Positions 1-7,793 of a DNA stretch of 45,271 bases are shown one piece after another. How positions within the stretch are numbered: the first letter of the stretch is position 1; every line of letters begins with the position of its first letter. A program made the position numbers and the translations under genes. The DNA is taken from positions 1-45,271 of the forward strand of contig JADFFQ010000031.1 of the NCBI GenBank assembly GCA_022568135.1, written 5' to 3'. Source of the stretch: Planctomycetota bacterium (GTDB lineage: Bacteria > Planctomycetota > Phycisphaerae > Phycisphaerales > SM1A02). The notes beneath the pieces were generated by a model that was not told the DNA's origin, did not search any database, and saw nothing but the letters and a program-made list of their open reading frames with translations.

Positions 1-1382
1 CCAAGCTCAACACCGGCGAACTTGCGCAGCTGCCGCGCATGGGGACCAAGACCGTACAGAACATCAAGGAGTCGATCGAGTTCATCGCACTCTCGGGCAA
101 ACGCATCCGACTTGGTGAGGCGCTTCCGATCGCCAAACAGATCGTCGAGCGGCTGCGCGGCGTCAAGGGGACGAAGCAAGTCGAATGCGCCGGGTCGCTG
201 CGGCGCGGCAAGGAGACAATCGGCGACATCGACATCCTGGCATCGACCGCGAACCCTGAAGCGCTCAGCCAGGCGTTTCGAGCGATGGCGGGTGTCGTCA
301 AGGTTCTCGCCGCCGGCGAGACGAAAAGCTCGGTGAGACTTGAAACGGGAATCCAAGTCGATCTGCGCGTGATCGATGAAAAATCCTTTGGGGCCGCGTT
401 GATGTACTTCACAGGCTCCAAGCAACACAATGTTCTGATGCGGGAGCGGGCGGTCAAGAAAGATCTCCGGCTCAATGAATATGGTTTATTCGCCGGCGCG
501 GGCCGGGAATCTGAGACCCCCCAGAGCCGAGGCGCCAGACCCGTCGCGGCCCGGACGGAACAAGAGGTGTTCGCCGCCCTCGCATTGCCGTGGGTTCCGC
601 CGGAGATTCGCGAAGACCGCGGTGAGTTCGAGCTCACCTCGACTCCGAACCTCATCGACCTAAGCGACATCAAGGCCGAGCTTCACGCCCACACCGTCGC
701 GTCGGATGGGAAGATGACAATCGACCAGCTCGCTTTGGAGGCCAAGGCTCGCGGCTTTCATACCGTCGCCGTCACCGATCATTCCAAGTCCAGCATCCAG
801 GCCAACGGTCTCTCGGCGGATCGATTGCGCGATCACATCCAAGACGTGCGGGAAGCAAACCAACGGGTGAAAGGCATAACGATTCTGGCGGGGTCGGAGG
901 TGGATATCCTGGCCGACGGCCGGCTGGACTACGACGACAAGTTGCTGGCCGAACTGGACTTGGTTATTGCTTCGCCGCACAGCGCCTTGCGGCAGGACGC
1001 CACGGCGGCCACCAAACGCCTGCTCAAGGCGATCAAGCATCCGCTGGTCCACATCCTCGGCCATCCAACGGGCCGGCTCATCAATCGCCGAGAAGGATTG
1101 CTCCCGGACATCAATGGGCTGATCGAAGCGGCAGTTGAATACGACACCGCGCTGGAGATCAACGCCAACTATCTGCGCCTTGATCTGCGGGACACTCACA
1201 TTAGGGCGGCCGTTGAGTTCGGGGCGCTGCTGTCCATCAACACCGATGCCCATTCGCCCGACCACTTCGACTTTCTGCATTACGGCATCCTGACGGCTCG
1301 CCGCGGCTGGCTGACGGCGGATCGCTGCATCAACGCGTGGTCGAGACAGAGACTGAAAGACTGGCTGAAGTCGAAACGGTGA
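1..1382 (+). CDS. polX: DNA polymerase/3'-5' exonuclease PolX (5' partial)
   Basis: This is an X-family DNA polymerase with a PHP phosphoesterase domain, used for gap filling in base excision repair. The frame is open from base 3 and reads LNTGELAQLPRMGTKT, a helix-hairpin-helix, so the gene starts upstream and about 100 residues are missing compared with the usual length of roughly 570. The nucleotidyltransferase core shows GSLRRGKETIGDIDIL (GS, then the two metal-binding Asp of GDxD) near base 190 and VDLRV near base 357. The PHP domain starts near base 676 with ELHAHTVASDGK, followed by VTDHS, GSEVDI, SPHSAL, ILGHPTGR and INTDAHS, which carry the metal-binding His and Asp residues. It ends 250 bp before ffh on the same strand. 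The ATG at 39 lies inside the HhH domain and is not the real start. Confidence 0.95.
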   Translation, partial: KLNTGELAQLPRMGTKTVQNIKESIEFIALSGKRIRLGEALPIAKQIVERLRGVKGTKQVECAGSLRRGKETIGDIDILASTANPEALSQAFRAMAGVVKVLAAGETKSSVRLETGIQVDLRVIDEKSFGAALMYFTGSKQHNVLMRERAVKKDLRLNEYGLFAGAGRESETPQSRGARPVAARTEQEVFAALALPWVPPEIREDRGEFELTSTPNLIDLSDIKAELHAHTVASDGKMTIDQLALEAKARGFHTVAVTDHSKSSIQANGLSADRLRDHIQDVREANQRVKGITILAGSEVDILADGRLDYDDKLLAELDLVIASPHSALRQDATAATKRLLKAIKHPLVHILGHPTGRLINRREGLLPDINGLIEAAVEYDTALEINANYLRLDLRDTHIRAAVEFGALLSINTDAHSPDHFDFLHYGILTARRGWLTADRCINAWSRQRLKDWLKSKR

Positions 1383-1586
1383 CACTGGCCGAGCCGGGAT
1401 TCCCTCAGCCGGGTTGCCGCACAGCGGCAACATTGATCTGCGTAGCTTGCCAAGATCAGATCGCCTGCGCCGATCCCTGTACGGGGACGGGCCGGCTCTG
1501 AAGCGAAGCGTGACTGCGACTCTGTTGGGCTGATATCATTCCAGCGGCGCCGCTACGATTTGTGTATTGCGACCCGGACCTTCCTC

Positions 1587-1603
1587 GTCCGCCGTCGGCG
1601 GAC
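1587..1603. other. Short perfect palindrome upstream of ffh
   Basis: GTCCGCCG-T-CGGCGGAC is a perfect 8-bp inverted repeat with a one-base centre, lying 29 bp upstream of the ffh start. It could be an operator or a hairpin in the 5' leader. Nothing else in the 1383-1632 gap looks like a gene, and no convincing promoter was recognised there. Confidence 0.35.
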
Positions 1604-1632
1604 TCGTCAGGCCCGGCTTGAAGTGGATTCCA

Positions 1633-3123
1633 ATGTTCGAGACGCTTTCCGAGCGATTCAACTCGACCTTCCGCAACCTCTCGGGGCGCGGACGCATCAG
1701 CGAGGAGAATATCCGCGAGGCGATGCGCGAGGTGCGCACGGCGCTGCTTGAGGCGGATGTGCATCTGGAGGTCGTCAACGAGTTCTGCGATGAGGTGGTG
1801 CAAGATGCGATCGGGCGAGCGGTCACCAAGAGTCTGCGGCCGGGCGAGGAAATGATCAGCATCGTCCACCAGCGGCTCATCGACATGATGGGCCCGGTGG
1901 ACAGTCACATCCTGCTGGTGGAGCCGCCGCCCACGATCGTGATGACCTGCGGCCTGCAGGGCTCGGGCAAGACAACCACGTGCGCGAAACTTGCCGCTTA
2001 TCTGAAGCAGCGCGGCCGAAGCGTCATGGTCGCGGCGGCGGACCTCCAGCGGCCGGCTGCGGTCGAGCAACTGGGCATCATGACCCGGCAAGTCGATCGT
2101 GAGGGCACCGGCCAGGCGAAGGTTCTCTTCTATGCCGAGCCGGACAAGTGCGCGGAGTACGGCAGAGCGGCGGGCGTGGCGGTCGGCGTCTGCCGGCGGG
2201 CCCTGGCCCAAGCCCGCAAGACCAATGTCGATGTGCTGATCCTCGATACCGCCGGACGGCTACACATCAACGAGGAACTGATGGCCGAGCTTGACGCGAT
2301 CAATCGGACGGTCACGCCGCATCAGATCTATCTCGTGGTTGATGCGATGGTCGGCCAGGACGCGGTGAACTCGGCCAAAGCCTTTCACGCGCGGCTGGCC
2401 ATCGACGGCGTGATCCTCAGCAAGTTTGACTCCGACGCCCGCGGGGGTGCGGCGCTGTCGGTCAAGCGCGTCACCGGGGCCCCGATCAAGTTCATCGGCG
2501 TCGGGGAGAAGTTTGATGCATTACAAGAGTTTCACCCGCAGCGCATGGCGGGGCGCATCCTCGGCATGGGCGACGTCGTGTCGCTGGTCGAAAGGGCCCA
2601 GCAGGAAGTCAGCGAGGACGAGGCGGTTCGCGCGGCCGAGAAGATGGCCCAGGGCCGGCTCACCATGGACGACTTCCTCAAACAGCTTCGCTCGATTCGA
2701 CGCATGGGCCCCATCAAGCAGGTGCTGGGCATGCTGCCAGGCGTCGGGGCCGCCCTGAAGGATGTCGAGGTTGACGAGAAACAACTGGATCGCCTCGAAG
2801 GGATCGTCCACTCCATGACGCTGGCCGAGCGCAAGAACATCAAGACCCTCAACAAGTCACGCATCAAGCGCGTGGCCAGGGGATCGGGCACAACGCCCGG
2901 CGAGGTCGGCAAGCTCACTCGCCAATTCGAGATGGTCCAGAAGATGACCAAACAAATGGCCGGCGGTGGCCTGGGCGGCAAAATGAAGGCGATCCGCGAG
3001 TTATCGGGAACACACGCCAGCCAGATCCCCGGGCTGCAGAACATGCCGACCTTGGGCGGGCGACTCTCGACCAAGACTGTCGGTGTGAAGAGCCGGTTCA
3101 AGCAGCGGAAAAAACGAAGATAG
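1633..3123 (+). CDS. ffh: Signal recognition particle protein Ffh
   Basis: Ffh is the GTPase that binds 4.5S/SRP RNA and signal sequences and delivers ribosomes to FtsY at the membrane. The ATG at 1633 gives the standard N-terminus MFETLSERFN, about 496 residues. An upstream TTG at 1567 would add 22 residues not expected in this family. The N domain is followed by the P-loop GLQGSGKTT (about residue 107), DLQRPAAVEQL, the G3 motif DTAGR (about 205), SKFDSDARGG at the G4 position (usually TKxD, so Thr is replaced by Ser), and GVGEKFDALQEF. The M domain follows, with RRMGPIKQVLGMLPG, SRIKRVARGSG for RNA binding, and a Met-rich tail MVQKMTKQMAGGG. The gene is alone on the plus strand and is followed by a repeat-rich gap. 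Confidence 0.97.
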   Translation: MFETLSERFNSTFRNLSGRGRISEENIREAMREVRTALLEADVHLEVVNEFCDEVVQDAIGRAVTKSLRPGEEMISIVHQRLIDMMGPVDSHILLVEPPPTIVMTCGLQGSGKTTTCAKLAAYLKQRGRSVMVAAADLQRPAAVEQLGIMTRQVDREGTGQAKVLFYAEPDKCAEYGRAAGVAVGVCRRALAQARKTNVDVLILDTAGRLHINEELMAELDAINRTVTPHQIYLVVDAMVGQDAVNSAKAFHARLAIDGVILSKFDSDARGGAALSVKRVTGAPIKFIGVGEKFDALQEFHPQRMAGRILGMGDVVSLVERAQQEVSEDEAVRAAEKMAQGRLTMDDFLKQLRSIRRMGPIKQVLGMLPGVGAALKDVEVDEKQLDRLEGIVHSMTLAERKNIKTLNKSRIKRVARGSGTTPGEVGKLTRQFEMVQKMTKQMAGGGLGGKMKAIRELSGTHASQIPGLQNMPTLGGRLSTKTVGVKSRFKQRKKRR

Positions 3124-3132
3124 AGGAGAAGA

Positions 3133-3334
3133 CTCACCACAGAGGCGCAGAGGACGCAGAGAGGAAGAACAGAAAAGAGTTGTTAACACGGAGGACACGG
3201 AGTAAAGACCGAGAAGAATAAAATCAGTTTTCTTGTCTCTTAACCCAATCCAAATCTCTCTTTTTCCAACTCCGTGGCTCTCCGTGCCCTCCGTGTTTCA
3301 ATCTTCTCTGCGATCTCTGCGCCTCTGCGGTGAG
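3133..3334. repeat. Large imperfect inverted repeat with ACAGAGGCGCAGAG / ACACGGAGGACACGGAG arms
   Basis: The left arm (3133-3202) reads CTCACCACAGAGGCGCAGAG, then a second CGCAGAG unit, then ACACGGAGGACACGGAG. The right arm (3270-3334) is its near reverse complement, with CTCCGTGCCCTCCGTGTTT and CTCTGCGCCTCTGCGGTGAG. The arms enclose about 67 bp that is clearly more AT-rich than the surroundings. Each arm also has internal short direct repeats. Transcribed, the whole unit would fold into a long hairpin. It has no coding potential and lies between ffh and the ASCH gene. From memory, similar GCAGAGGCGCAGAG elements are scattered through several environmental genomes; this was not checked. Confidence 0.8.
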
Positions 3335-3372
3335 TCCTTCCGTCGGGGGCTCCGAGGGCGGGGGTCCGGGGG

Positions 3373-3747
3373 TCAGAACGGTGTGAACCATACAGGTTGG
3401 GGCATCCGCTTGGGCTTGCGCGGGCGCCTGAGGCGCTTCACATCCGACAGATGCCAGTGGTAGAGAGGGACGGCGTGAGGCTTGAGGCGTGAGGCTTGGT
3501 TGCATCGGGTGATCGTGGCTGAGCCGACGATCACGCCGGTGGGCAACTGCTCCCTCTCCCGCTGGGAGAGGGCCGGGGTGAGGGCGCTTTCCGCTCCAGC
3601 GCCTATTGCCAATTGCCCAGTGCCTTTGCTGGCATAGATATAAAACCGCTCACCAATGATCCGCGTCCGCCGACTGCGATACTCGATCTTCTTGATCCCC
3701 CGCAGGATCAGCTCCGCATAGGGTTGGCGAATGCTCAGCGCGCGCAT
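3373..3747 (-). CDS. ASCH-domain protein with repeat-derived inserts
   Basis: The ends of this 124-residue frame match the ASCH fold, a small PUA-like domain thought to bind RNA or modified nucleosides. The N-terminus reads MRALSIRQPYAELILRGIKK, then IEYRSRRTRIIGER and YIYAS. The C-terminus ends HWHLSDVKRL...MPQPVWFTPF, which is the usual ending of this family. The middle is unusual. Residues translated ALTPALSQREREQ come from a 9-bp perfect palindrome repeat (3549-3586), and a second stretch (CNQASRLKPHA, around 3476-3506) comes from a GCGTGAGGCTTGAG tandem. Both keep the frame open. The gene may be functional with tolerated inserts or may be decaying. Two partial copies of its N-terminus lie upstream (3842-3871 and 4355-4483). 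Confidence 0.7.
   Translation of the reverse strand: MRALSIRQPYAELILRGIKKIEYRSRRTRIIGERFYIYASKGTGQLAIGAGAESALTPALSQREREQLPTGVIVGSATITRCNQASRLKPHAVPLYHWHLSDVKRLRRPRKPKRMPQPVWFTPF
3549..3586. repeat. Dispersed palindromic repeat (CCCTCTCCC-GCT-GGGAGAGGG) inside the ASCH gene
   Basis: CCCTCTCCC (3552-3560) and GGGAGAGGG (3564-3572) form a perfect 9-bp stem with a GCT loop, followed by CCGGGGTGAGGG. Read on the minus strand it encodes LTPALSQRER, a peptide string often seen where this element is translated in unrelated genomes (recalled, not searched). Here it is embedded in frame in a conserved gene. Confidence 0.8.
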
Positions 3748-3841
3748 GGAGCGTACATATCGGCCAGGAACGCCTCGGGGTGAAGGCGCGGCATCCAGCC
3801 TCCTGTCTCCTGTCTACGCTCTCCTGCTCTCGGCCGAAGGC

Positions 3842-3871
3842 CGCGGGCTGGCGGATGGAAAGGGCTCGCAT
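3842..3871 (-). pseudogene. ASCH gene fragment, first ten codons only
   Basis: Reading down from 3871 the minus strand gives MRALSIRQPA, the exact ASCH N-terminus, and then diverges into sequence derived from CTCCTGTCTCCTGTC-type repeats and a GGCCGAAGGCC palindrome. Only the first ten codons are recognisable. It lies directly upstream of the fuller ASCH gene and is best read as a remnant of duplication or rearrangement. Confidence 0.6.
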
Positions 3872-4095
3872 GCAGCGCTTATCGGCTAACTGTCACCAAC
3901 TCCCCAGCTAGATCACTTCGCTCCGATTGTCACAACGGATCGCGCGCCCCCTCGGGCTAATCACGTCTATACTCTTTGAGGAATCAATGATTATCGAGGC
4001 CAGCTCTGGGATGCCTCAGTTGCGCCTAATGCAGATGCCCAGCAATAGAAGAGGGCAAGTTTCGCGTAGAGTATTCCTATTGAGAGGATCCACTT

Positions 4096-4323
4096 ATGAT
4101 CCGGTTCATTGTCGAATTGTTTGATACGTCAGGACAAGCACTAGAGCCCGGGGTTGGGGGCGGGCAGTTCGATTACGAGTACCCCGTCCCTGTGCCACAG
4201 GTTGGCGATACCGTGGTGATCATGACCAACACATGGCGCGTCAAGACTCGGGAGTTTCAATTCCACCGTAAAGACGATGGCAACGTCTCAAAGGTCACAC
4301 TGATCTGCTCCAAGGATCATTGA
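4096..4323 (+). CDS. Small hypothetical protein, 75 aa
   Basis: I do not recognise a family. The 75-residue product starts MIRFIVELFD and is rich in beta-type residues (VGDTVVIMTNTWRVKTREFQF, split by polar turns), with one Cys near the end, no signal peptide and no membrane helix. An AGAGGA stretch about 7-8 bases before the ATG is a plausible ribosome binding site. The sequence around it is less GC-rich than the neighbours, which fits an acquired gene. It lies between the two ASCH fragments, and its last bases overlap the decayed downstream part of the 4355-4483 fragment on the other strand. Confidence 0.5.
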   Translation: MIRFIVELFDTSGQALEPGVGGGQFDYEYPVPVPQVGDTVVIMTNTWRVKTREFQFHRKDDGNVSKVTLICSKDH

Positions 4324-4354
4324 CTCGCCATGATCCTGCCGTTTCGCGAACAGC

Positions 4355-4483
4355 CCGTTCACCAATGATCCGCGTCGGCCGACTGCGATACTCGATCTTC
4401 TTGATCCCCCGCAGGTCTCCGCAGGCGACTCGCCGGGGCGAGATCAGCTCCGCATACGGCTGACGGATCGACAGGGCTCGCAT
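4355..4483 (-). pseudogene. Truncated ASCH gene copy with a 27-bp in-frame insert
   Basis: From 4483 the minus strand reads MRALSIRQPYAELI, then nine foreign codons (SPRRVACGD, 4415-4441), then LRGIKK and IEYRSRPTRIIGER. Similarity to the ASCH gene at 3373-3747 then stops abruptly, and the frame runs into unrelated sequence up to a stop at 4295. The insert contains the hairpin CTCGCC-GG-GGCGAG (4429-4442) and is bordered by a repeated CCGCAG. The C-terminal HWHL and PQPVWF motifs are absent, so the copy is non-functional. The frame upstream is open to 4648, but that part shows no family match. Confidence 0.75.
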
Positions 4484-4663
4484 ATCCGCCCTATCGGCCG
4501 GGAATCGGCCGGGGGTGAACCGGTTCTGGAACGCCTCCAGCAGCGCGGCGTTGGTGGACGGACGACCGGATCCTCGCCAGGGGCACCTAACATCTACCGG
4601 CTCCCCCTTGACCCCATCACTCGCCCGGTTATCATTGGGAATAGTCAAGAAGGAGTTCGGCTG

Positions 4664-5746
4664 ATGTCGCTACCAATCAAGACCACCATCGAGGACGTTG
4701 ACGTCATCTGCAAGTATCTGTCGTCGAAGGCGACTGGCGCAACAATGAAGGAGGCGAAAGCTGTCCTCGATCCGAAATACCTCGACGGCCGGAAGCTGTC
4801 CGCGCTGGAAACCTGGGGGTTCATCGAGCAGAGCGTGGACCGACTGAAACTCACCAGCCGTGGACGCGACTTCAATAGCGGCGATGCGAATCGGCGGCAG
4901 GCGATACTGCGAGCCATCGTCGGTTCGTGCGAACAGTACTCCGCCATCGTTGAGCGCGCCGTACATCAGAAGCAGGCCGACGTGGACGCGAAGGCCGTCG
5001 GTGCGCACTGGCACGATCATTTCAAGGACGAAGTCAGCGCGACAGAGAGTGGGCTGGGCGCTCAGGCCACCACCTTTTTTCGGCTCGCCGAAGGCGCGGG
5101 GCTCGGCACGATGATCTTGGGTAGACGTGGTCAGCCTACGCGGTTTGAATGGATTCAGAGCGCGGCAGCCGAATACTGCGCCAACGGAGGACATGACGAG
5201 GACGCTGCTGTCGACGACCACGGGAACGACGACACAGAGAGTTACGGTGGCGATTCGCCCGAGAGTGCCTCGCCGCCGAACACAGGCTCGAAGTCGGCGG
5301 ACGCACTCGGTCAGGGAATCTTCATCGCTCACGGCAGGCAAAGGAAAGCGTTAGACGACCTCAAGCAGATCCTGTCGCAGTTCAGCGTGCCGTTCAAGGT
5401 TGCGGTCGATGAGCCGCACCTCGGGCGCCCCATCAGCGAGAAAGTGAAAGCGACGATGAAGGCATGTAATTGCGCGATTCTGATCTTCACCGCCGATGAG
5501 GAGTTCACCAATGCCGACGGTGAGACGGTGTGGAGACCGAGTGAGAACGTCGTATACGAACTCGGCGCGTGCAGCTACCTGTACGGTAAACGCGTGGTAG
5601 TCCTCAAGGAGGACCGCGTCCAGTTCCCCTCCAATTTCAGCGACTTGGGCTACATCACGTTCTCTGATGGAGAACTGAGCGCGAAGAGCATGGACGTCAT
5701 CAAGGAGTTGATCGGATTCGAGATTCTAAAGGTATCGACAGGTTGA
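4664..5746 (+). CDS. Winged-helix protein with C-terminal TIR-like (CAP12/Pycsar-type) domain
   Basis: The 360-residue product has two parts. Residues 1-65 resemble a winged helix (SSKATGATMKEAKAVL, then LSALETWGFIEQS and LKLTSRG). The region from about 215 to the end resembles the TIR-like nucleotide-binding domain formerly called predicted nucleotide-binding protein (PF10137): GIFIAHGRQRKALDDL, then VDEPHLGRPISEKV, ILIFTADEEF, WRPSENVVYELGACSYLYGK and VVVLKED. Glu299 in VVYELGA is at the place of the catalytic Glu of TIR NADases. Residues about 170-215 are an acidic, low-complexity linker. AGAAGGAG (4648-4655) sits 8 bases before the ATG. Domains of this type act as NAD-depleting effectors in CBASS and Pycsar immunity, but no cyclase partner is present here. 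A stand-alone sensor/effector role is inference. Confidence 0.85.
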   Translation: MSLPIKTTIEDVDVICKYLSSKATGATMKEAKAVLDPKYLDGRKLSALETWGFIEQSVDRLKLTSRGRDFNSGDANRRQAILRAIVGSCEQYSAIVERAVHQKQADVDAKAVGAHWHDHFKDEVSATESGLGAQATTFFRLAEGAGLGTMILGRRGQPTRFEWIQSAAAEYCANGGHDEDAAVDDHGNDDTESYGGDSPESASPPNTGSKSADALGQGIFIAHGRQRKALDDLKQILSQFSVPFKVAVDEPHLGRPISEKVKATMKACNCAILIFTADEEFTNADGETVWRPSENVVYELGACSYLYGKRVVVLKEDRVQFPSNFSDLGYITFSDGELSAKSMDVIKELIGFEILKVSTG

Positions 5747-6256
5747 AGCCGGGGCGCTCGGCAGAGCGCCTCGACCTCGCCGGGGTCACGTACGGCGACA
5801 TCTGATCAATGCGCTGTGGCTCGTGTGTCTCAGAGCAACCTCCAACGTTGTTAGTCTACACACGGGTTGGGATCGCTTCCAACGCGGTTCCCGTGGCCCT
5901 GGTCTTTTTCCCGCACACCTCGCCGCGCGCCGGCAACTGCTCGGTCGGTTCGGGCAATGCCGTTGCCCGAATTGGCAACTGGTTGGTCCATCTGCGGAAC
6001 TGCCTGCCCGCGTGAATGAACCGCATCGCGGTCCAGAGCAGGTCCTTACAACCTGATAGCAACTGCTTCCGTGTCTTACACAGTTGCTTGCTCACTCTGA
6101 GCGGTCCAGCTGCGCGGGTTCAAACAGCGAAAGAAACGCCGTTGAGCGGCGCATGAACGCAGACCATTGAGCCCCCAGTGAATACGCCGGGGGCTCCACA
6201 CCTTGGATCACGCTACGACATTTCGACGTCTTGACTTTTCGACGTGTCGACGATGC
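5747..6256. other. About 500 bp hairpin-rich non-coding region
   Basis: No convincing gene is present; the short open frames in it have no family resemblance and no ribosome binding sites. It holds three clear inverted repeats: TTCGGGCAA-TGCCG-TTGCCCGAA (5949-5971, perfect 9 bp), AGCAACTG...CAGTTGCT (6058-6065 with 6081-6088) and GAGCCCCC...GGGGGCTC (6169-6176 with 6189-6196). The loop of the last contains GTGAATAC. GGCAACTG-type words recur several times, and TTTCGACGT is repeated near 6220-6245. The region separates the TIR gene from the convergent AI-2E gene, so some hairpins may terminate transcription, though none has a T-tract. Confidence 0.6.
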
Positions 6257-7669
6257 TCAGTCGCCGTCATCAATCGGCAGCGGATCGGCGACCTCTCCGC
6301 GCGTCCAGGCGCGGACGTTGGGCAGCAGCAGATCGGTGCAGAGGATCTTGAGGCATGCAGCTACCGGGATGGCTAGCAACATGCCGTAGACGCCCATGAT
6401 GGAGCCGCCCGCCAACACCGCAACAAGGATGGTCACGGGATCCAGGTTGGTCGCCTTGCCCGCGATCATGGGAGTGAGAACGTAGCCTTCGAATACCTGC
6501 ACCACGCCGAAGACCAACGTTGGCCAAAGGATGACGCCCCACCAGCCCAACCAGACGGTGCGATCTTCGACCGGCAGCGCGAGATGATTGAAGAACAGCA
6601 GGCCCACCGCGATGGGGATGCCGACCGTACCGAGATACGGCACGGCACAGAACACGCCCACCACAAACCCCAGCGCGATCGAACCCGGTACGCCAACGAT
6701 CCACCAGCCGACCGCAAGCATCGCGCCCATAATCAGGGCGATCACGATTCGTCCGCGAACGAAACCGGCAACCACGCGATCCATCTTCGAGAACAGCTCG
6801 AACGTCCGCTGTCGGTTTGATTGGGGAATCAGGCTGCGGCCGAAGGTCACCACGGATGGATACCACACGCTGAAGAAGAAGAAATAGAACGGGATCAGGA
6901 AGGCCAGGAATCCCAGACGAATGATGCGGGCCAGCACCGCGGACACCGCCTTGGCCCCGCCTTTGGCCAGACCGAGCCACCCCTGGGACTGCTGATCAGG
7001 TCCATCGCTGGTGGAGGAGAGCCCAGAGACCCGCTGGAGCTCATCCCGCACGATAGCCCGGATGCGAGCCTCCTCATTCTCCCTGGTCGCGGTTATCTCG
7101 ATCGCGACGCTGGCTCCAGCGTCAGAGGATTCTTGCGCAGGCGGCGGGTTATCCAAGCCGCCGGTCGATCGCGGTTGTTCTCCAGATTCGCCAACATCCT
7201 CGTGAGCGGCCTCGGGCACCCCGGGTAGATACTTGATCAAACCGCCTGCCTGCTCCCGCCACGGCTCGGGGAGATATCCGCTGAGTTTGACGGCCGTCTC
7301 ATGGAACTGGCCTTGCTGATACTTCGTCACCAGATCAGCGGTCTGACCCACAACAACCGGGACGACGACCGCCAGCACAGCAAGGAGGGCCACCCCGACG
7401 GACCCCAACAATCCGCCGACCACGATTGGTCGGCTGAGCTTGCGATATTTTGACAGCCGCGCGACGAGCGGCTCGAACAGATAGGCCAGCAGAAGCGCCA
7501 CGAGCAGCGGAACGGTAACCGCCCGCAGCGCGTAGCCCAGCCAGACCAACGCCGCCACCACCGCCACCAGCAACACATCACGCACCGCCTGGATCTGCCA
7601 GATGCGTAGACGGTCAAAGGGAACGTTGGGGCGCTCGCGGGGAAACTTCTGCTCGCCTTGCTGCACCAT
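6257..7669 (-). CDS. AI-2E family transporter
   Basis: This is a 470-residue polytopic membrane protein of the AI-2E family (PF01594), exporters or permeases named after TqsA; substrates differ and cannot be told from sequence. The N-terminal part has three hydrophobic segments (VRDVLLVAVVAALVWLGYAL, then VTVPLLVALLLAYLFEPLV, then the GLLGSVGVALLAVLAVVVPV stretch). A long hydrophilic loop (about residues 120-230, rich in Glu, Ser and Pro) precedes four or five more helices. These include the family motifs GRIVIALIMGAML, the ALGFVVGVFCAVPYLGTVG segment, and the VFEGYVLTPMIAGKATNLDPV segment. The charged insert in the middle is longer than usual. The 3' end faces the TIR gene; upstream is a 125-bp gap. 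Confidence 0.9.
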   Translation of the reverse strand: MVQQGEQKFPRERPNVPFDRLRIWQIQAVRDVLLVAVVAALVWLGYALRAVTVPLLVALLLAYLFEPLVARLSKYRKLSRPIVVGGLLGSVGVALLAVLAVVVPVVVGQTADLVTKYQQGQFHETAVKLSGYLPEPWREQAGGLIKYLPGVPEAAHEDVGESGEQPRSTGGLDNPPPAQESSDAGASVAIEITATRENEEARIRAIVRDELQRVSGLSSTSDGPDQQSQGWLGLAKGGAKAVSAVLARIIRLGFLAFLIPFYFFFFSVWYPSVVTFGRSLIPQSNRQRTFELFSKMDRVVAGFVRGRIVIALIMGAMLAVGWWIVGVPGSIALGFVVGVFCAVPYLGTVGIPIAVGLLFFNHLALPVEDRTVWLGWWGVILWPTLVFGVVQVFEGYVLTPMIAGKATNLDPVTILVAVLAGGSIMGVYGMLLAIPVAACLKILCTDLLLPNVRAWTRGEVADPLPIDDGD

Positions 7670-7793
7670 GCGCCCGAGCCTATCGCATCAGCCCCGCCTG
7701 GCAAGTCGCTAAGGCTTGAGGCCTGGGGCTTGAGGACGTTTCATGTGCGGACTCACCCCGCCCTGATACCGCCTCACCCCAGCTTGGGCTTGG

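Noticed and set aside
660..1433. 257-codon open frame on the minus strand
   Set aside because: It is antisense to the PHP domain of PolX, whose motifs are intact, and has no ribosome binding site or family match; GC-rich DNA gives such shadows.
3927..4124. 65-codon plus-strand frame before the small hypothetical gene
   Set aside because: It overlaps the start of the 75-residue gene in another frame, has no ribosome binding site and no motif.
5809..6056. Possible small genes or integron attC-like site after the TIR gene
   Set aside because: The short frames have no ribosome binding site or family; GTTGG...CCAAC near 5870 looks attC-like but lacks proper GTTRRRY and RYYYAAC boxes, and no integrase is present.
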